A DNA stretch of 64,000 bases from positions 1-64,000 of the forward strand of contig JAEUIE010000003.1 of assembly GCA_016795155.1 (NCBI GenBank), written 5' to 3'. Made by a program: the position numbers and the translations under genes. Numbering within the stretch: the first letter of the stretch is position 1; each line of letters opens with the position of its first letter. Origin of the DNA: Planctomycetia bacterium. Lineage in GTDB: Bacteria; Planctomycetota; Planctomycetia; Gemmatales; HRBIN36. The notes beneath the pieces are model-generated. The model saw only the letters and a program-made list of their open reading frames with translations. It was not told the DNA's origin and did no database searches. This document shows, piece by piece, positions 46,401-54,910 of this stretch.

Positions 46401-48007
46401 TCAAGTATCATATCTTCAGTGGCATTAAAGGTAACCGTAATACCAGTGGGATCGGCATCTGGTATTGTGAGGCCTGAGAAGATAGTACCAGATGTTGCGG
46501 AAATCTGAGGGTCAACATGTTGCCAGTTAATAGCGGCATTGACTGCAGCCTCTGCATCGATCATTCCAAATCCATATTTATCATTGATCCAATAACCTGT
46601 TCCACCATTGTTTCGTGACCAGCCTGGATCAGTTGGATCTACTTGTCTAGCTGTTTCAGCAAGAATGTGTTGTACATCACGAGCAGTAAGATCTGGTCGT
46701 GCTTCGAGCATCAGAGCAATGACACCTGAAACAGCAGGAGTAGCAGATGAAGTGCCACCGAAGCTATTGGTATATCCTGGAACATTTGTACCAGCTGTTG
46801 TGGTGATACCCAGAGACCCGCCATCAGAAGGTGCGGAAATCAGGATATTTGCTCCACGTTCGCTGTAGAAGGAATGAATGCCATCGTTGGCTACGGCAGC
46901 TACACCAATGGCATAGCGAGAATTGGCAAAGCCATCATAATTCGAGTTATCTCTGTTGGGGCCGAAGAAATCACCATTTCCGCCAGCCCAAACATAGATA
47001 GAACCCAGCCCACCCCGACCATTTACATAATTATCTGCCATCGCAGCGAGCAGCAGAGGTCCGGGCCCGAATGCACTGGCACCATCATCAGTAGGCCCCC
47101 AGCTATTGGAATATATATCGGTGATATCACTGTGAAAAGAGAGAGCTGCAGCCATGGTTGCATCAGAAATACCACCTTCGATAAGGCGGATACCCATGAT
47201 TTGAGCTAGAGGGGCTACGCCGCTGATTCCAACATTGTTATTTCCTCGACCTGCGGCAACACCTGCGACCGCAGTACCGTGATCGTCAAAGAGTGGCGTT
47301 GGATCATTGTCAGAATCGTTGAAATCCCAGCCGTACAAATCATCAACGAGTCCATTACCATCGTCATCGAGGCCGTTATTCAATTCACCAGGATTCACCC
47401 AGAAGTTTGGCTGTAAATCGGGATGAAGGAGTGTAACGCCCGTGTCAAGTACGGCAATCTGAACATTTTGACCCTGATAGGTATCCCAAACATTTACAAC
47501 ATTCATATCGATGCCAGGCTGCCCACCACCTTGACCGGTATTGAGCAGATGCCATTGGCTATTGAACAATGGGTCATTAGGGATGAATCGAGGTTGGTAT
47601 TCGTGAGCCAGCAAAGGGTAGTAGAAATCGATCTGACCAGTATTTACACGTGATTGTAGCCAGCTTGAGATGACAGTAGGGGAGAGGTCATCCGAGAAAG
47701 TCCATTGAAAGGCATTTTCAATGATGCCGGTAGCACTAAATCCGGAAGTGCCTGCGGCGATGGAAAGTTGATGAGCATCTTGATTCTGATGCACTCCAAC
47801 AATCCAATTTCCATCGTATCCACTGGATGCCGGTTGGCTAATTAGCCTTTGGAGTTCTGCAGACATCCACGAACGAGCAGATAAGTCAGGAATGTAAACA
47901 CTGGCGGTCAGTAATGTTCGATCTTCCAGTGTTTCTAAACGAGGCTTAAAACGACGCAACGATAGGTCTAAATCCGCTGACTTGAAACGGCGATTCTGAC
48001 GCAACAT
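43403..48007 (-). CDS. Giant secreted subtilisin-like protease with P-domain, cadherin-like and FG-GAP repeats
   Basis: This 1534-residue protein begins with the planctomycete leader FKPRLETLEDRTLLTA (residues 20-35), typical of very large exported proteins. A peptidase S8 domain follows with Asp188 (IAVLDTGV), His243 (DDHGTAVAGVAAG) and Ser420 (GGTSSATPAVSG), so the triad is intact. A proprotein-convertase P-domain is at about 500-610 (HTWRGDLKYILTSPSGT; GTWTLQIID). Six tandem cadherin-like repeats follow, with recurrent GVLxND and GSFTYTPxxGFxGxDSFTY patterns. The C-terminus holds five FG-GAP/dockerin-like calcium loops of the form GDxNGDGxxDI. It is a single gene with its own terminator. 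A cell-surface or extracellular protease is likely. Confidence 0.93.
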   Translation of the reverse strand: MLRQNRRFKSADLDLSLRRFKPRLETLEDRTLLTASVYIPDLSARSWMSAELQRLISQPASSGYDGNWIVGVHQNQDAHQLSIAAGTSGFSATGIIENAFQWTFSDDLSPTVISSWLQSRVNTGQIDFYYPLLAHEYQPRFIPNDPLFNSQWHLLNTGQGGGQPGIDMNVVNVWDTYQGQNVQIAVLDTGVTLLHPDLQPNFWVNPGELNNGLDDDGNGLVDDLYGWDFNDSDNDPTPLFDDHGTAVAGVAAGRGNNNVGISGVAPLAQIMGIRLIEGGISDATMAAALSFHSDITDIYSNSWGPTDDGASAFGPGPLLLAAMADNYVNGRGGLGSIYVWAGGNGDFFGPNRDNSNYDGFANSRYAIGVAAVANDGIHSFYSERGANILISAPSDGGSLGITTTAGTNVPGYTNSFGGTSSATPAVSGVIALMLEARPDLTARDVQHILAETARQVDPTDPGWSRNNGGTGYWINDKYGFGMIDAEAAVNAAINWQHVDPQISATSGTIFSGLTIPDADPTGITVTFNATEDMILEHVEFTVDVSHTWRGDLKYILTSPSGTVSVVEPRPSDSIDDLSNWKFMTVRNWGESPVGTWTLQIIDTVGLDEGVLNSFSLDFYGEILATPPVATNDNYFINEDNPLFVNAPGVLGNDAFATSAQLISNVSHGTLFFNPSGSFTYLPDLNFFGSDSFTYMATNSFGTSMATVNINIASVNDAPTAINDGIYITRPGRLFTLNAPGLLSNDFDVDTPFGNLTASLLSAPNYGTLNLSANGSFTFLPTLASGLDSFQYRTYDGQGFSAPATVNLRLNTPPVVQSANVFTEIGVPLSGNALSGATDFDNDVFTANLVSSTTNGVLNLSPNGSYTYTPNPGFFGIDSFTFRGNDPYFNLSNPDQIGNLGTVTIRVDRRPTTVPDDFTILRNNILELFYPGILQNDYDVDTPLFGDVLKAHLVSSPSNGTLTFAENGYIKYVPNPGFVGIDSFTYRSFDGMLTGNLSTVTITVQDTPHALDDSYTTFQPTLNVLAPGVLANDSTPNAGPLTALLLSQPLNGTAQLNPDGSFTYTAFNGFIGVDSFSYRVSDGVGFSEPATVTISVFSLNRAPVANNDAYSLPSDINFFQSAPGVLLNDSDPDGNLLTASLVVGPLNGSLFLNPNGSFSYTPLPGFQGTDSFTYRASDGIALSNIATVTLTVGSPPPPPSNPARRIILGQDNGGELKVMTGETGQVIFTLNPYGTSFTGGVRVATGDLNGDGIPDIITAPGPHTGSGEVPGIRVFDGVTGNQFSGILGTGILPFAPTYRGGINVAVGDLNKDGTLDLLAGADANPGSSQPWFRSYNGINGAQFAGWRGGFTPFTGGVRVASGDVNGDGRDDIIVSRGSTTPVVQVYNPAASTATAGRLRSFNAYTTMPAGGVFVAVGDLDGDGKADIITGAAANANGQVRIFYGNTSKPTRNLTIANTTGPARVAVGDINGDGVLDIVVGIANSNTSLNSRARIYDATTLLEMFGTSDFNYGNDFKGGLFTAALAKKGLVVPPPF

Positions 48008-48279
48008 GGCAGCACTCCGGCGGGCGAGTCTTGTGAATAAATATGAAAATTGCGAGACTATAGAATCTCAGATTTGGAAGCTCGATGCAAGTATTTCAAA
48101 TCTGTAATAGGCGAAAAATAGGTAAATATTATCGGTTGTAACGAGAAATCAGGGGCATAGTGCCACCATTTCATGCTGGTCGATGATTCAAAGAAAAATC
48201 CTAGTGCGAGTTGTAATAGAGATGCCATCGATAATGAAATCCGATGGTATTTATCATAATTAAGCGGTGAATAACGTTG

Positions 48280-49179
48280 TTACATCCCAGGAAGAACGGG
48301 AATGTTCAGTTTGCGGATGAGCTTTTCTATTTCCCTTCTCAGGAAGACAAAAGATGGGGCAATGAAGAGGTGATCCTGCATGCGCGAGGGGTCGTAATCG
48401 GTTTCGATTACTTTTTCTGTCACAAAGGGTTCGCGAATCACATCTTTGCCGAACAGCGAATTGGGGATTTCGCCAGTCGAGGAGAGTATGCCGGCTCCAA
48501 AGACTTTGGTTTCGCCCTGTTCTTCCATGAGGCCGAACTCGATACTGAACCAGCTGAATCTTTTCAGAAACAGCACATGGGCGGGATTCTTGGTGGTGGT
48601 AGCCGCTTTGCCGATGAGTGTCAGTAGCTCAGCATAGTCCTGATTCATGAGCGGAGGCACATGCCCCAGGCAGTCGTGAATCATGTCGGGTTCGGGTGTA
48701 AATTCCGGATGCGAACCATGGCGAATAAACTGAGTTACTGGAAAACCGCGCTCAGAGATGTAGCCATAAAAAGTTCGGTATGCAATGGGTCCCTCGGCAG
48801 GCACCAGGTGCATGTTCGTGACTTTTTTTACTTGATCGCTCAGCAATCGCAGTTGGGGGATTTCCGTTTCACTGATGCCCAGTTCACGTTTGGCCTTCAG
48901 GTAAATGGAACAGGCGTGCTTGACGTGGAGTTCACCCAGCAATGGGCTGACTTCCCGCCAGATGCGGGTTTCCTCGGGCGTGTATTCAATCATGGGTGGC
49001 CCAAGGTTCTGCAGTCGATGCTTGCGGCACAGGTCAAAGAGGTAATTACGTCGGGTAATGTAGTCCTGGTCATGTTCGCCTGGATGATTCGCTTCCAGTT
49101 CCAGAATGTCCGGATCGGGAGGCTCAATCATCTGATTGGCATCAATGACGACTCCATATTCGGTCAATGTTTCTTTCAT
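48280..49179 (-). CDS. phhA: Phenylalanine 4-monooxygenase
   Basis: This 299-residue enzyme is a pterin-dependent aromatic amino acid hydroxylase that converts phenylalanine to tyrosine. The iron ligands are intact: His168 and His173 in PDMIHDCLGHVP and Glu214 in WFSIEFGLM. Further family motifs are FQ-region PVTQFIRHGSHPEFTPEPD, seen as FIRHGSHPEFTPEPDM, and LFGKDVIREPFV. The length fits the single-domain bacterial form without the regulatory ACT domain. No pterin carbinolamine dehydratase gene is adjacent. Confidence 0.94.
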   Translation of the reverse strand: MKETLTEYGVVIDANQMIEPPDPDILELEANHPGEHDQDYITRRNYLFDLCRKHRLQNLGPPMIEYTPEETRIWREVSPLLGELHVKHACSIYLKAKRELGISETEIPQLRLLSDQVKKVTNMHLVPAEGPIAYRTFYGYISERGFPVTQFIRHGSHPEFTPEPDMIHDCLGHVPPLMNQDYAELLTLIGKAATTTKNPAHVLFLKRFSWFSIEFGLMEEQGETKVFGAGILSSTGEIPNSLFGKDVIREPFVTEKVIETDYDPSRMQDHLFIAPSFVFLRREIEKLIRKLNIPVLPGM

Positions 49180-49246
49180 GCTTACTTACCCGCAGAGGTC
49201 CCTAGACATGATACTAACCCGCAACAATAACTATGCGGCGAATTGG

Positions 49247-49276
49247 CACGGTTAGCGTGAGTACACGCAAACCGTG
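49247..49276 (+). repeat. 30-nt AGTA-loop hairpin, copy 1
   Basis: The element is a 7-bp stem (CACGGTT/AACCGTG), an A.A mismatch, a 5-bp stem (GCGTG/CACGC) and an AGTA loop, 30 bases in all. Two other copies with different stems but the same layout are at 61937-61966 and 62009-62038. Confidence 0.8.
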
Positions 49277-49434
49277 GCACCCGTTTCGCATGACTTCCTA
49301 TGCGTGGGCACTTAGTAATATATTCATTCAATAACACAGTAGCCAGAAGTCTGACAGAGCAGTTTGTTCACTCATCTAAGTTAGTGTGCAAGAGTGACTA
49401 TGCGAACTGCTTTAGAGCGTCTCGTAAACGTACA

Positions 49435-49477
49435 CCCCTCACCCCAACACCTCTCCCTCTTGGGGAAAGGGTAGAGG
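49435..49477 (+). repeat. C/T-rich CCCCTCACCCC element, copy 3
   Basis: It reads CCCCTCACCCCAACACCTCT and then an imperfect hairpin ending GGGTAGAGG. It is in the opposite orientation to copies 1 and 2. Confidence 0.7.
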
Positions 49478-49542
49478 TATTTCTATTTGTTTTCCATGTT
49501 CACCCTGATTAGACTCGATGGATACATTACCAGGACGTTGAC

Positions 49543-49911
49543 ATGTTCCTTGGCTTGCGAACCGCACTTTATCCTGCTCCTGATCTTGAACGAGGCAAAG
49601 CCTGGTACAGTAAAGTGCTTGGCGTCAAACCCTATTTTGATCAGCCTTTCTATGTTGGCTTTTCCGTTGCTGGATATGAACTAGGCTTGGTGCCTGATGC
49701 AGAACCAGGGATAACAGGCACACAGGCTTATTGGGGTGTAGCAGATGCGGAGAAAGAACTAGAACGGCTGATGAGCCTGGGAGCATTATTGCATGAGTCT
49801 CTCAAGGATGTGGGAGAGGGAATCAAGGTTGCATCCGTTCTTGATCCTTTTGGCAATGTTTTCAGCATCATTGAAAATCCGCACTTCAAATTAACTGAGG
49901 TTCGTCCATGA
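49543..49911 (+). CDS. VOC-family (glyoxalase/bleomycin-resistance-like) protein
   Basis: This 122-residue protein has the two-module beta-alpha-beta-beta-beta VOC fold. Family marks are the start LYPAPDLERGKAWYSKVLG, the middle YWGVADAEKELERL and the end DPFGNVFSIIENP, where the final Glu is a usual metal ligand. Enzymes of this fold include glyoxalase I, dioxygenases and resistance proteins; the specific reaction is unknown. Its stop overlaps the ATG of the SPFH gene by four bases, so they form one operon. Confidence 0.85.
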   Translation: MFLGLRTALYPAPDLERGKAWYSKVLGVKPYFDQPFYVGFSVAGYELGLVPDAEPGITGTQAYWGVADAEKELERLMSLGALLHESLKDVGEGIKVASVLDPFGNVFSIIENPHFKLTEVRP

Positions 49912-50813
49912 TTCCCTACTTCAAAGGCCAGCCGACCGATTACATCCTCCGCTATTCCGGTGGTCGACTTAGTAATAGTGGACTTGGGTTGGCGTTCTTC
50001 TATTGGCGTTACAACACGCAAGTGGTTGCGGTTCCCACACAAAGCCAGGATGCCAGCTTTGTGTTTAATGAACTGACCAGCGATTTTCAGGAAGTTACGC
50101 TGCAGGGGCAAATTACTTTTCGCATCATCAATGCCAAGCTCACTGCTGAGCTGTTTAATTTCACCATTGATCCGATGAAGTATCGTTATCTGAGTGAAGA
50201 TTACGACAAGCTGGGGAAGCGACTGACGAATCTGGTGCAGCTTGAGACCCGTGCAGAGGTTTCGCAAAGAACTCTGCAGGAATCGTTGCGTGATGCATCG
50301 AGACTCTCGAAAGTAGTGCTGGAGAAACTGCGATCTGGTTCGCTGCTTACCAATCTGGGCGTGGAGATGCTCAGTGCTGATTTCCTTTCGGTGCGTGCCA
50401 AGCCTGAAGTGGGTAAGGCTCTTGAAGCAGAGCTCCGGGAAGCATTGTTACGGAAAGCAGATGAAGCGATCTATGCACGGCGTGCTGCGGTGGTGGATGA
50501 GGAAAAGCACATCAAGGAAAAGGAGCTTGCTTCGGACAAGGCACTCGAAGATCAGCGTAAGGAACTGATTGCCTTGCAGGGAGCCAATGCGTTATCGGAA
50601 GCAGAGAACAATGCTCGCGCTCGCGAGGTTTCTGCCGAAGCAGAAGCCAAGGCAGCGGAAATGCAGATGGTTGTCTTCAAAGACATGGATCCCCGCAAGC
50701 TGTTAGCTTATGCGATCAAGGAAATGAGCCAAGCGAACATTGGGCAGTTGACTATCACTACTGAAGTTCTCGCCAACCTGTTGCAGGAAGCTCCAGGCAA
50801 GGCACAACGGTAA
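49908..50813 (+). CDS. SPFH/Band 7 domain protein
   Basis: This 301-residue protein belongs to the SPFH (stomatin/prohibitin/flotillin) superfamily. The central part is recognisable (FRIINAKLTAELFNFTIDP; RTLQESLRDASRL; LTNLGVEMLSADFLSVRAKP), followed by a long helical, coiled-coil-like region (about 180-255) rich in Glu, Ala and Lys. No N-terminal membrane segment is present, unlike most SPFH proteins, so membrane attachment would have to be peripheral or by partners. It overlaps the VOC gene by four bases and the NAD-kinase-like gene follows after 4 bases. Confidence 0.85.
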   Translation: MIPYFKGQPTDYILRYSGGRLSNSGLGLAFFYWRYNTQVVAVPTQSQDASFVFNELTSDFQEVTLQGQITFRIINAKLTAELFNFTIDPMKYRYLSEDYDKLGKRLTNLVQLETRAEVSQRTLQESLRDASRLSKVVLEKLRSGSLLTNLGVEMLSADFLSVRAKPEVGKALEAELREALLRKADEAIYARRAAVVDEEKHIKEKELASDKALEDQRKELIALQGANALSEAENNARAREVSAEAEAKAAEMQMVVFKDMDPRKLLAYAIKEMSQANIGQLTITTEVLANLLQEAPGKAQR

Positions 50814-50817
50814 CAAC

Positions 50818-51759
50818 ATGCCATTGGTGACCAGCTTTCAGAAAGTTGTTATCGTCACGCGCAAAACGCAGCTCGAGGAATTGATCGAGCAGCATGGCAC
50901 GCGTGATCAGGCGGCATTTATCCTGCAGCGGCGCGGCCAGTCTATTAACGATGTGCTGGATTCCCATCACCGCTATTCCCAATCGCTGGCCCAGTTGAAA
51001 GCAGCGATACCGTCTCAAGTTCGGCAGCAGGTGATTGAGCGACAATTTCTACCTAATTTTCTGTTCGGTCCGCATGACTTGATCATGACACTGGGGCAGG
51101 ACGGCGTCGTCGTCAACACTGCCAAGTATCTGCAGCAACAGCCTATTTTGGCGTTCAATCCCGATCCTGGAAGGATTGACGGCGTGCTGATTCCTTTCAA
51201 ACTGGATCATGTTGAAGATGCTGTTATCAGTGCCCTGAGTGGCAAAATGCCTCACAAGTCCATTACTCTGGCTCGTGCCGAGTTGGAGGACGGCCAAACG
51301 CTTGAGGCAGTCAATGATCTGTTTATTGGAATACAAAGCCATGCATCTGCCCGCTATCAGATAGCGTTCAATCAGAAGAAAGAAGAACAGTCTTCGAGTG
51401 GCATCATCGTTTCCACCGGTGCTGGTTCAACCGGTTGGTATCGTTCCATTCTGACGGGAGCTTATGGAATCTCGCAGAATTCGAGGGGTGCGTTGAACTT
51501 TCAGGACAAATATCGGTTTGCGGTTGATGCGAGAGAGTTGCGGTTCAATGTCAGGGAGCCATTCATCAGTCAAACTTCACAAGCGAATCTCATTTCTGGT
51601 CGAATTACAGAAAAGCAATCGCTTGAAATTGTGTCGCGTATGCCTCAGCATGGGATCATTTTCAGCGATGGCATGGAAGCAGATTTCCTCAGGTTTGACA
51701 GTGGCATGCGGGCCAACATTCGAATTGCCGACCGTTCGGTGACGATGTTCTGGAAGTAA
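50818..51759 (+). CDS. Divergent NAD kinase-family protein
   Basis: This 313-residue protein resembles the NAD/diacylglycerol kinase fold in several blocks. LIMTLGQDGVVVNTAKYL stands where NAD kinases have LGGDGT; the Asp is kept but the second Gly is Gln and the Thr is Val. SSGIIVSTGAGSTGWYRS matches the ADGLIVSTPTGSTAY block, with partial changes. NDLFIGIQSHASARY corresponds to the NE motif with Asp for Glu. The protein may be a kinase with altered specificity or a non-catalytic binder. It is the last gene of the VOC-SPFH-kinase-like operon. Confidence 0.8.
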   Translation: MPLVTSFQKVVIVTRKTQLEELIEQHGTRDQAAFILQRRGQSINDVLDSHHRYSQSLAQLKAAIPSQVRQQVIERQFLPNFLFGPHDLIMTLGQDGVVVNTAKYLQQQPILAFNPDPGRIDGVLIPFKLDHVEDAVISALSGKMPHKSITLARAELEDGQTLEAVNDLFIGIQSHASARYQIAFNQKKEEQSSSGIIVSTGAGSTGWYRSILTGAYGISQNSRGALNFQDKYRFAVDARELRFNVREPFISQTSQANLISGRITEKQSLEIVSRMPQHGIIFSDGMEADFLRFDSGMRANIRIADRSVTMFWK

Positions 51760-51793
51760 GTCTCGGACTTATTCGAACAGACTATCCTACTTG

Positions 51794-52978
51794 TCAACTG
51801 TTTCTTACTAGGTGATTGCGAGATAATTCTGACAAACTGGCACAACCCATCAGGCCAAGTGTCAGGTCGGTATCTGCCAGCAGATTCATCATGATATTCT
51901 GAATTCCTGATGCGCCATCGAGAGCCAGGCCATAACAATAAGGCCTGCCTACGAGAACAGCTTGCGCACCGAGTGCCATGGCTTTGATGACATCAGCACC
52001 GCGACGGATACCACTGTCAAAGAGCACAGGAATTTTTCCCTGTACCGCATCGACCACATTCGGAAGGGCATCGAGCGATGGGATAGCTCCATCGAGTTGA
52101 CGGCCTCCATGATTGGAGACAACGATTCCGGACATTCCCAGATCGATAGCGCGACGGGCATCTTCCGGGTGCAGGACGCCTTTCAAAATAATTGGCAACT
52201 TGGTCTGTTGGCGAATCCACAGCAGATCATCCCAGGTAAGGGCAGGGTTCGAGAACACTTTCGCAAAAGTCAGTATGGCTTTACGAGGATCAGTTCGCGG
52301 GTCGCCCCCGACCAGCTTTTGGAATACTGGATCGCTGAAGTAATTGGCCAACCCAGCCCCTTTGAGAAAAGGGAGATAGGCTTGTTGCAGATCACGCTCG
52401 CGCCAGGCAAGCAGATATGTATCGAGAGTTATCACCAGTGCAGAATAGCCAGCCTGTTCGGCACGGTGGATCAAGCTGGCAGCCAGGTCGTTGGAAGCAG
52501 GCCAGTATAACTGAAACCAGCGCTGACCATTGCCCGAGGTCAGGGCCACCTGTTCAATCGGCTTGGATGAAACTGTGCTGAGCACAAATGGAATGCCCAA
52601 GGCGCCTGCAGCCTGGGCGACTGCGAGTTCCGCTTCGGGGTGAACAATTTCGAGCACTCCTACCGGGCCCAGGATGACTGGCCAAGGGTGGTGATGGCCC
52701 AGGAGTTGCACGCTAAGGTTTCTCTGCTGAACGTTACGTAGGAAACGAGGAACGATTCTCCACTTTTTGAATGCACCCACATTGGCACGGGCGGTATCTT
52801 CGCTACCTGCACTGCCTGCGACATACCCGAATGCTCCTGGATTCATTTTGGCCTGTGCCTGCTTTTCCAATTCTTCAAATGACAGAGGAATACTCGGCAG
52901 TTGTCCCTGTAAGCCCTGCTGGTATATCTGCATCTGCCTGTCTATTCCCCAGGATATTGGTGGAGTTGCTTCAGCCAT
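51794..52978 (-). CDS. FMN-dependent alpha-hydroxy-acid oxidase/dehydrogenase
   Basis: This 394-residue enzyme belongs to the lactate oxidase / glycolate oxidase / L-lactate dehydrogenase family that oxidises 2-hydroxy acids with FMN. Family motifs are GAFGYVAGSAGSEDTARAN, ILKGVLHPEDARRAIDLGMS and the active-site block IVVSNHGGRQLDGA with the catalytic His and Arg, then FDSGIRRGADVIKAMALGA. All are intact. ATG at 52978 is chosen because AAAGGA lies 6 bases upstream; a longer ORF to 53008 lacks this. The physiological substrate is not evident; lactate oxidase-like is the best guess. Confidence 0.88.
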   Translation of the reverse strand: MAEATPPISWGIDRQMQIYQQGLQGQLPSIPLSFEELEKQAQAKMNPGAFGYVAGSAGSEDTARANVGAFKKWRIVPRFLRNVQQRNLSVQLLGHHHPWPVILGPVGVLEIVHPEAELAVAQAAGALGIPFVLSTVSSKPIEQVALTSGNGQRWFQLYWPASNDLAASLIHRAEQAGYSALVITLDTYLLAWRERDLQQAYLPFLKGAGLANYFSDPVFQKLVGGDPRTDPRKAILTFAKVFSNPALTWDDLLWIRQQTKLPIILKGVLHPEDARRAIDLGMSGIVVSNHGGRQLDGAIPSLDALPNVVDAVQGKIPVLFDSGIRRGADVIKAMALGAQAVLVGRPYCYGLALDGASGIQNIMMNLLADTDLTLGLMGCASLSELSRNHLVRNS

Positions 52979-53135
52979 GTACTTTCCTTTCAATGAACTT
53001 GCCTCCATGCTAACGCTCTATGCTGCAGGATCAATGAGATTTCGATGACTTTGTCATTCCAGTGACTGTGCCTCTATCCTTGCAGTGACTAACAGGTTAC
53101 ACTGCAAGATGTCCATCCCATCGAAAGGAATAGCC

Positions 53136-53807
53136 ATGACTCCCATGTTTCCTCCTGTGCAACGTCGTCATTTCCTCGCTGGTTTGGGAGTTGCTGGGTT
53201 GGCACTGTTCACACCCGGGGTAATGGCGGATGAACTGACCAAGACGCCGAAGATGACAGAAGGTCCTTTCTATCCTGACAAGTTGCCTCTCGATACAGAC
53301 AACGATCTCATTATCATCAATGACCAGTTGACCCCTGCTGTCGGGCAGATTACCCATCTCACAGGAAAGATTTTGTCTGCCAACGGCAGCCCACTGCGTA
53401 ATGCAGTCGTGGAAATCTGGCAGGTTGATAATCACGGGGCTTACATCCATTTAGGTAGCAACAACGGCGGCAAGCGAGATAAGAACTTTCAAGGTTTTGG
53501 CAGATTTGTCACCAGTTCCACCGGCGAATACTATTTCCGCACCATCAAGCCGGTACCCTATCCGGGGCGTACGCCTCATATCCACATGATGGTGAAGGTC
53601 AAAGGACAGCCTAAGTTCTGCACGCAGTGTTTCATCAAGGGTGAACCACAAAATGATCGCGATGGTGTACTTCGAGGCATTCGCGATCCAAAGGCGAAGG
53701 AATCGGTCATTGTCGATTTTGCTACCGTTCCTGGTTCAAAACTGAATGAAGTGGCAGCCAGGTTTAATGTGGTTCTGGGATATACGCCGGAGGATAAGCA
53801 CGGGTAG
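53136..53807 (+). CDS. Tat-exported intradiol dioxygenase-like protein
   Basis: This 223-residue protein starts with a twin-arginine signal peptide (QRRHFLAGLGVAGLALFTPG, cleaved near VMA). The mature part resembles the beta subunit of protocatechuate 3,4-dioxygenase: TEGPFYPDKLP, VVEIWQVDNHGAYIH, TIKPVPYPGRTPHIHMMV. The Tyr and His residues expected to bind non-haem iron are present in GAYIH, PYPGR and PHIHM. Exported proteins of this type without a partner alpha subunit are common in bacteria and their true substrates are mostly unknown. ATG at 53136 is chosen because AAAGGA lies 6 bases upstream. Confidence 0.85.
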   Translation: MTPMFPPVQRRHFLAGLGVAGLALFTPGVMADELTKTPKMTEGPFYPDKLPLDTDNDLIIINDQLTPAVGQITHLTGKILSANGSPLRNAVVEIWQVDNHGAYIHLGSNNGGKRDKNFQGFGRFVTSSTGEYYFRTIKPVPYPGRTPHIHMMVKVKGQPKFCTQCFIKGEPQNDRDGVLRGIRDPKAKESVIVDFATVPGSKLNEVAARFNVVLGYTPEDKHG

Positions 53808-53875
53808 GCAATCTTCTCGCCACGCATGATGCAATCGGCTATCATAAGTTCGTCGTAGTTACATGGTATCGACCC

Positions 53876-54910
53876 ATGGAAGCCATCACGCGCAAGTTCA
53901 TATCCAATCCAGTTATCACGGTACAGCAGCACATCCTTCAGGAACAGATGCGTTTTCCTGAAGCGTCGGGTGAATTCTCCTGGCTGCTTTCCGGCATCAC
54001 GTTGGCGACCAAACTCATTCAGGCCCGTATTCGGCGGGCAGGGCTTTCCGATATCCTTGGCGAGCATGGTAATACCAACGTGCAGGGAGAAATGCAGCAG
54101 AAGCTCGACATCTATGCTGATGAAGCCCTGATGCACAGTCTGGGTTGTCGTGGCAGCATTGGTGTGATGGCTTCTGAAGAAAACGAAAGCCCGATCATTC
54201 TCAAACAGCATAGTTCCCCTGAAGCCAAGTATGCGGTGATATTCGATCCACTCGATGGGTCTTCGAATATCGATGTCAATGTCAGCGTAGGTACGACGTT
54301 TTCCATTTTCCGCAAGCCTCACGATGGCCCTGGTGGTGATCCCGTCTCCTGGTTTCTGCAGCCTGGTTCCAAGCAGGTTGCTGCAGGTTATGTCGTGTAT
54401 GGCTCATCCACCATTCTTGTTTACACTGCCGGCAAAGGGGTGCATGGCTTCACGCTCGACCCAGCCATCGGCGCGTATGTACTGAGCCACGAGAACATCA
54501 AGATGCCTAAGCAGGGCAGCTACTATTCGGTAAACGAAGCGAATCGCGAAGGTTTTCCCAAACCTTACCGAACATTTCTGGAAAACCTGCGACTGGGGAA
54601 ACTGAACCGGAGCTATTCCACGCGGTACATCGGCTCGATGGTGCCTGACTTTCATCGCACTCTGCTCAAGGGTGGTATCTTCCTTTATCCACCCACGAAG
54701 AAACACCCCGATGGCAAATTGCGTTTGCTCTACGAAGCCGACCCGGTTGCGTTTATTGCAGAGCAGGCAGGGGGCATGGCAACAAATGGCTCGCAGCGCA
54801 TACTGGACATCAACCCCAGCAGCATCCATCAGCGTACCAGTTTAGCGGTTGGCAGCGTGGTAGAGATGGAAGAATTGGCGAGGTGTATGCGGGAAGCAGT
54901 CAGTAGCTAG
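53876..54910 (+). CDS. fbp: Fructose-1,6-bisphosphatase, class I
   Basis: This 344-residue enzyme hydrolyses fructose 1,6-bisphosphate to fructose 6-phosphate in gluconeogenesis. The metal-binding block IFDPLDGSSNIDVN is at about 122-135, preceded by the ASEENE stretch. Other family motifs are TRYIGSMVPDFHRTLLKGGI and YEADPVAFIAEQAGG, typical of class I enzymes, and the expected length fits. The downstream minus-strand methyltransferase gene overlaps its 3' end by four bases (54907-54910). Confidence 0.96.
   Translation: MEAITRKFISNPVITVQQHILQEQMRFPEASGEFSWLLSGITLATKLIQARIRRAGLSDILGEHGNTNVQGEMQQKLDIYADEALMHSLGCRGSIGVMASEENESPIILKQHSSPEAKYAVIFDPLDGSSNIDVNVSVGTTFSIFRKPHDGPGGDPVSWFLQPGSKQVAAGYVVYGSSTILVYTAGKGVHGFTLDPAIGAYVLSHENIKMPKQGSYYSVNEANREGFPKPYRTFLENLRLGKLNRSYSTRYIGSMVPDFHRTLLKGGIFLYPPTKKHPDGKLRLLYEADPVAFIAEQAGGMATNGSQRILDINPSSIHQRTSLAVGSVVEMEELARCMREAVSS

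Larger units (their letters stand above)
49180..49542. other. Gap with two repeat elements
   Basis: This 363-base region between phhA and the VOC gene contains the 30-nt hairpin at 49247-49276 and the C/T-rich element at 49435-49477. I see no gene or RNA in the rest. Confidence 0.6.
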
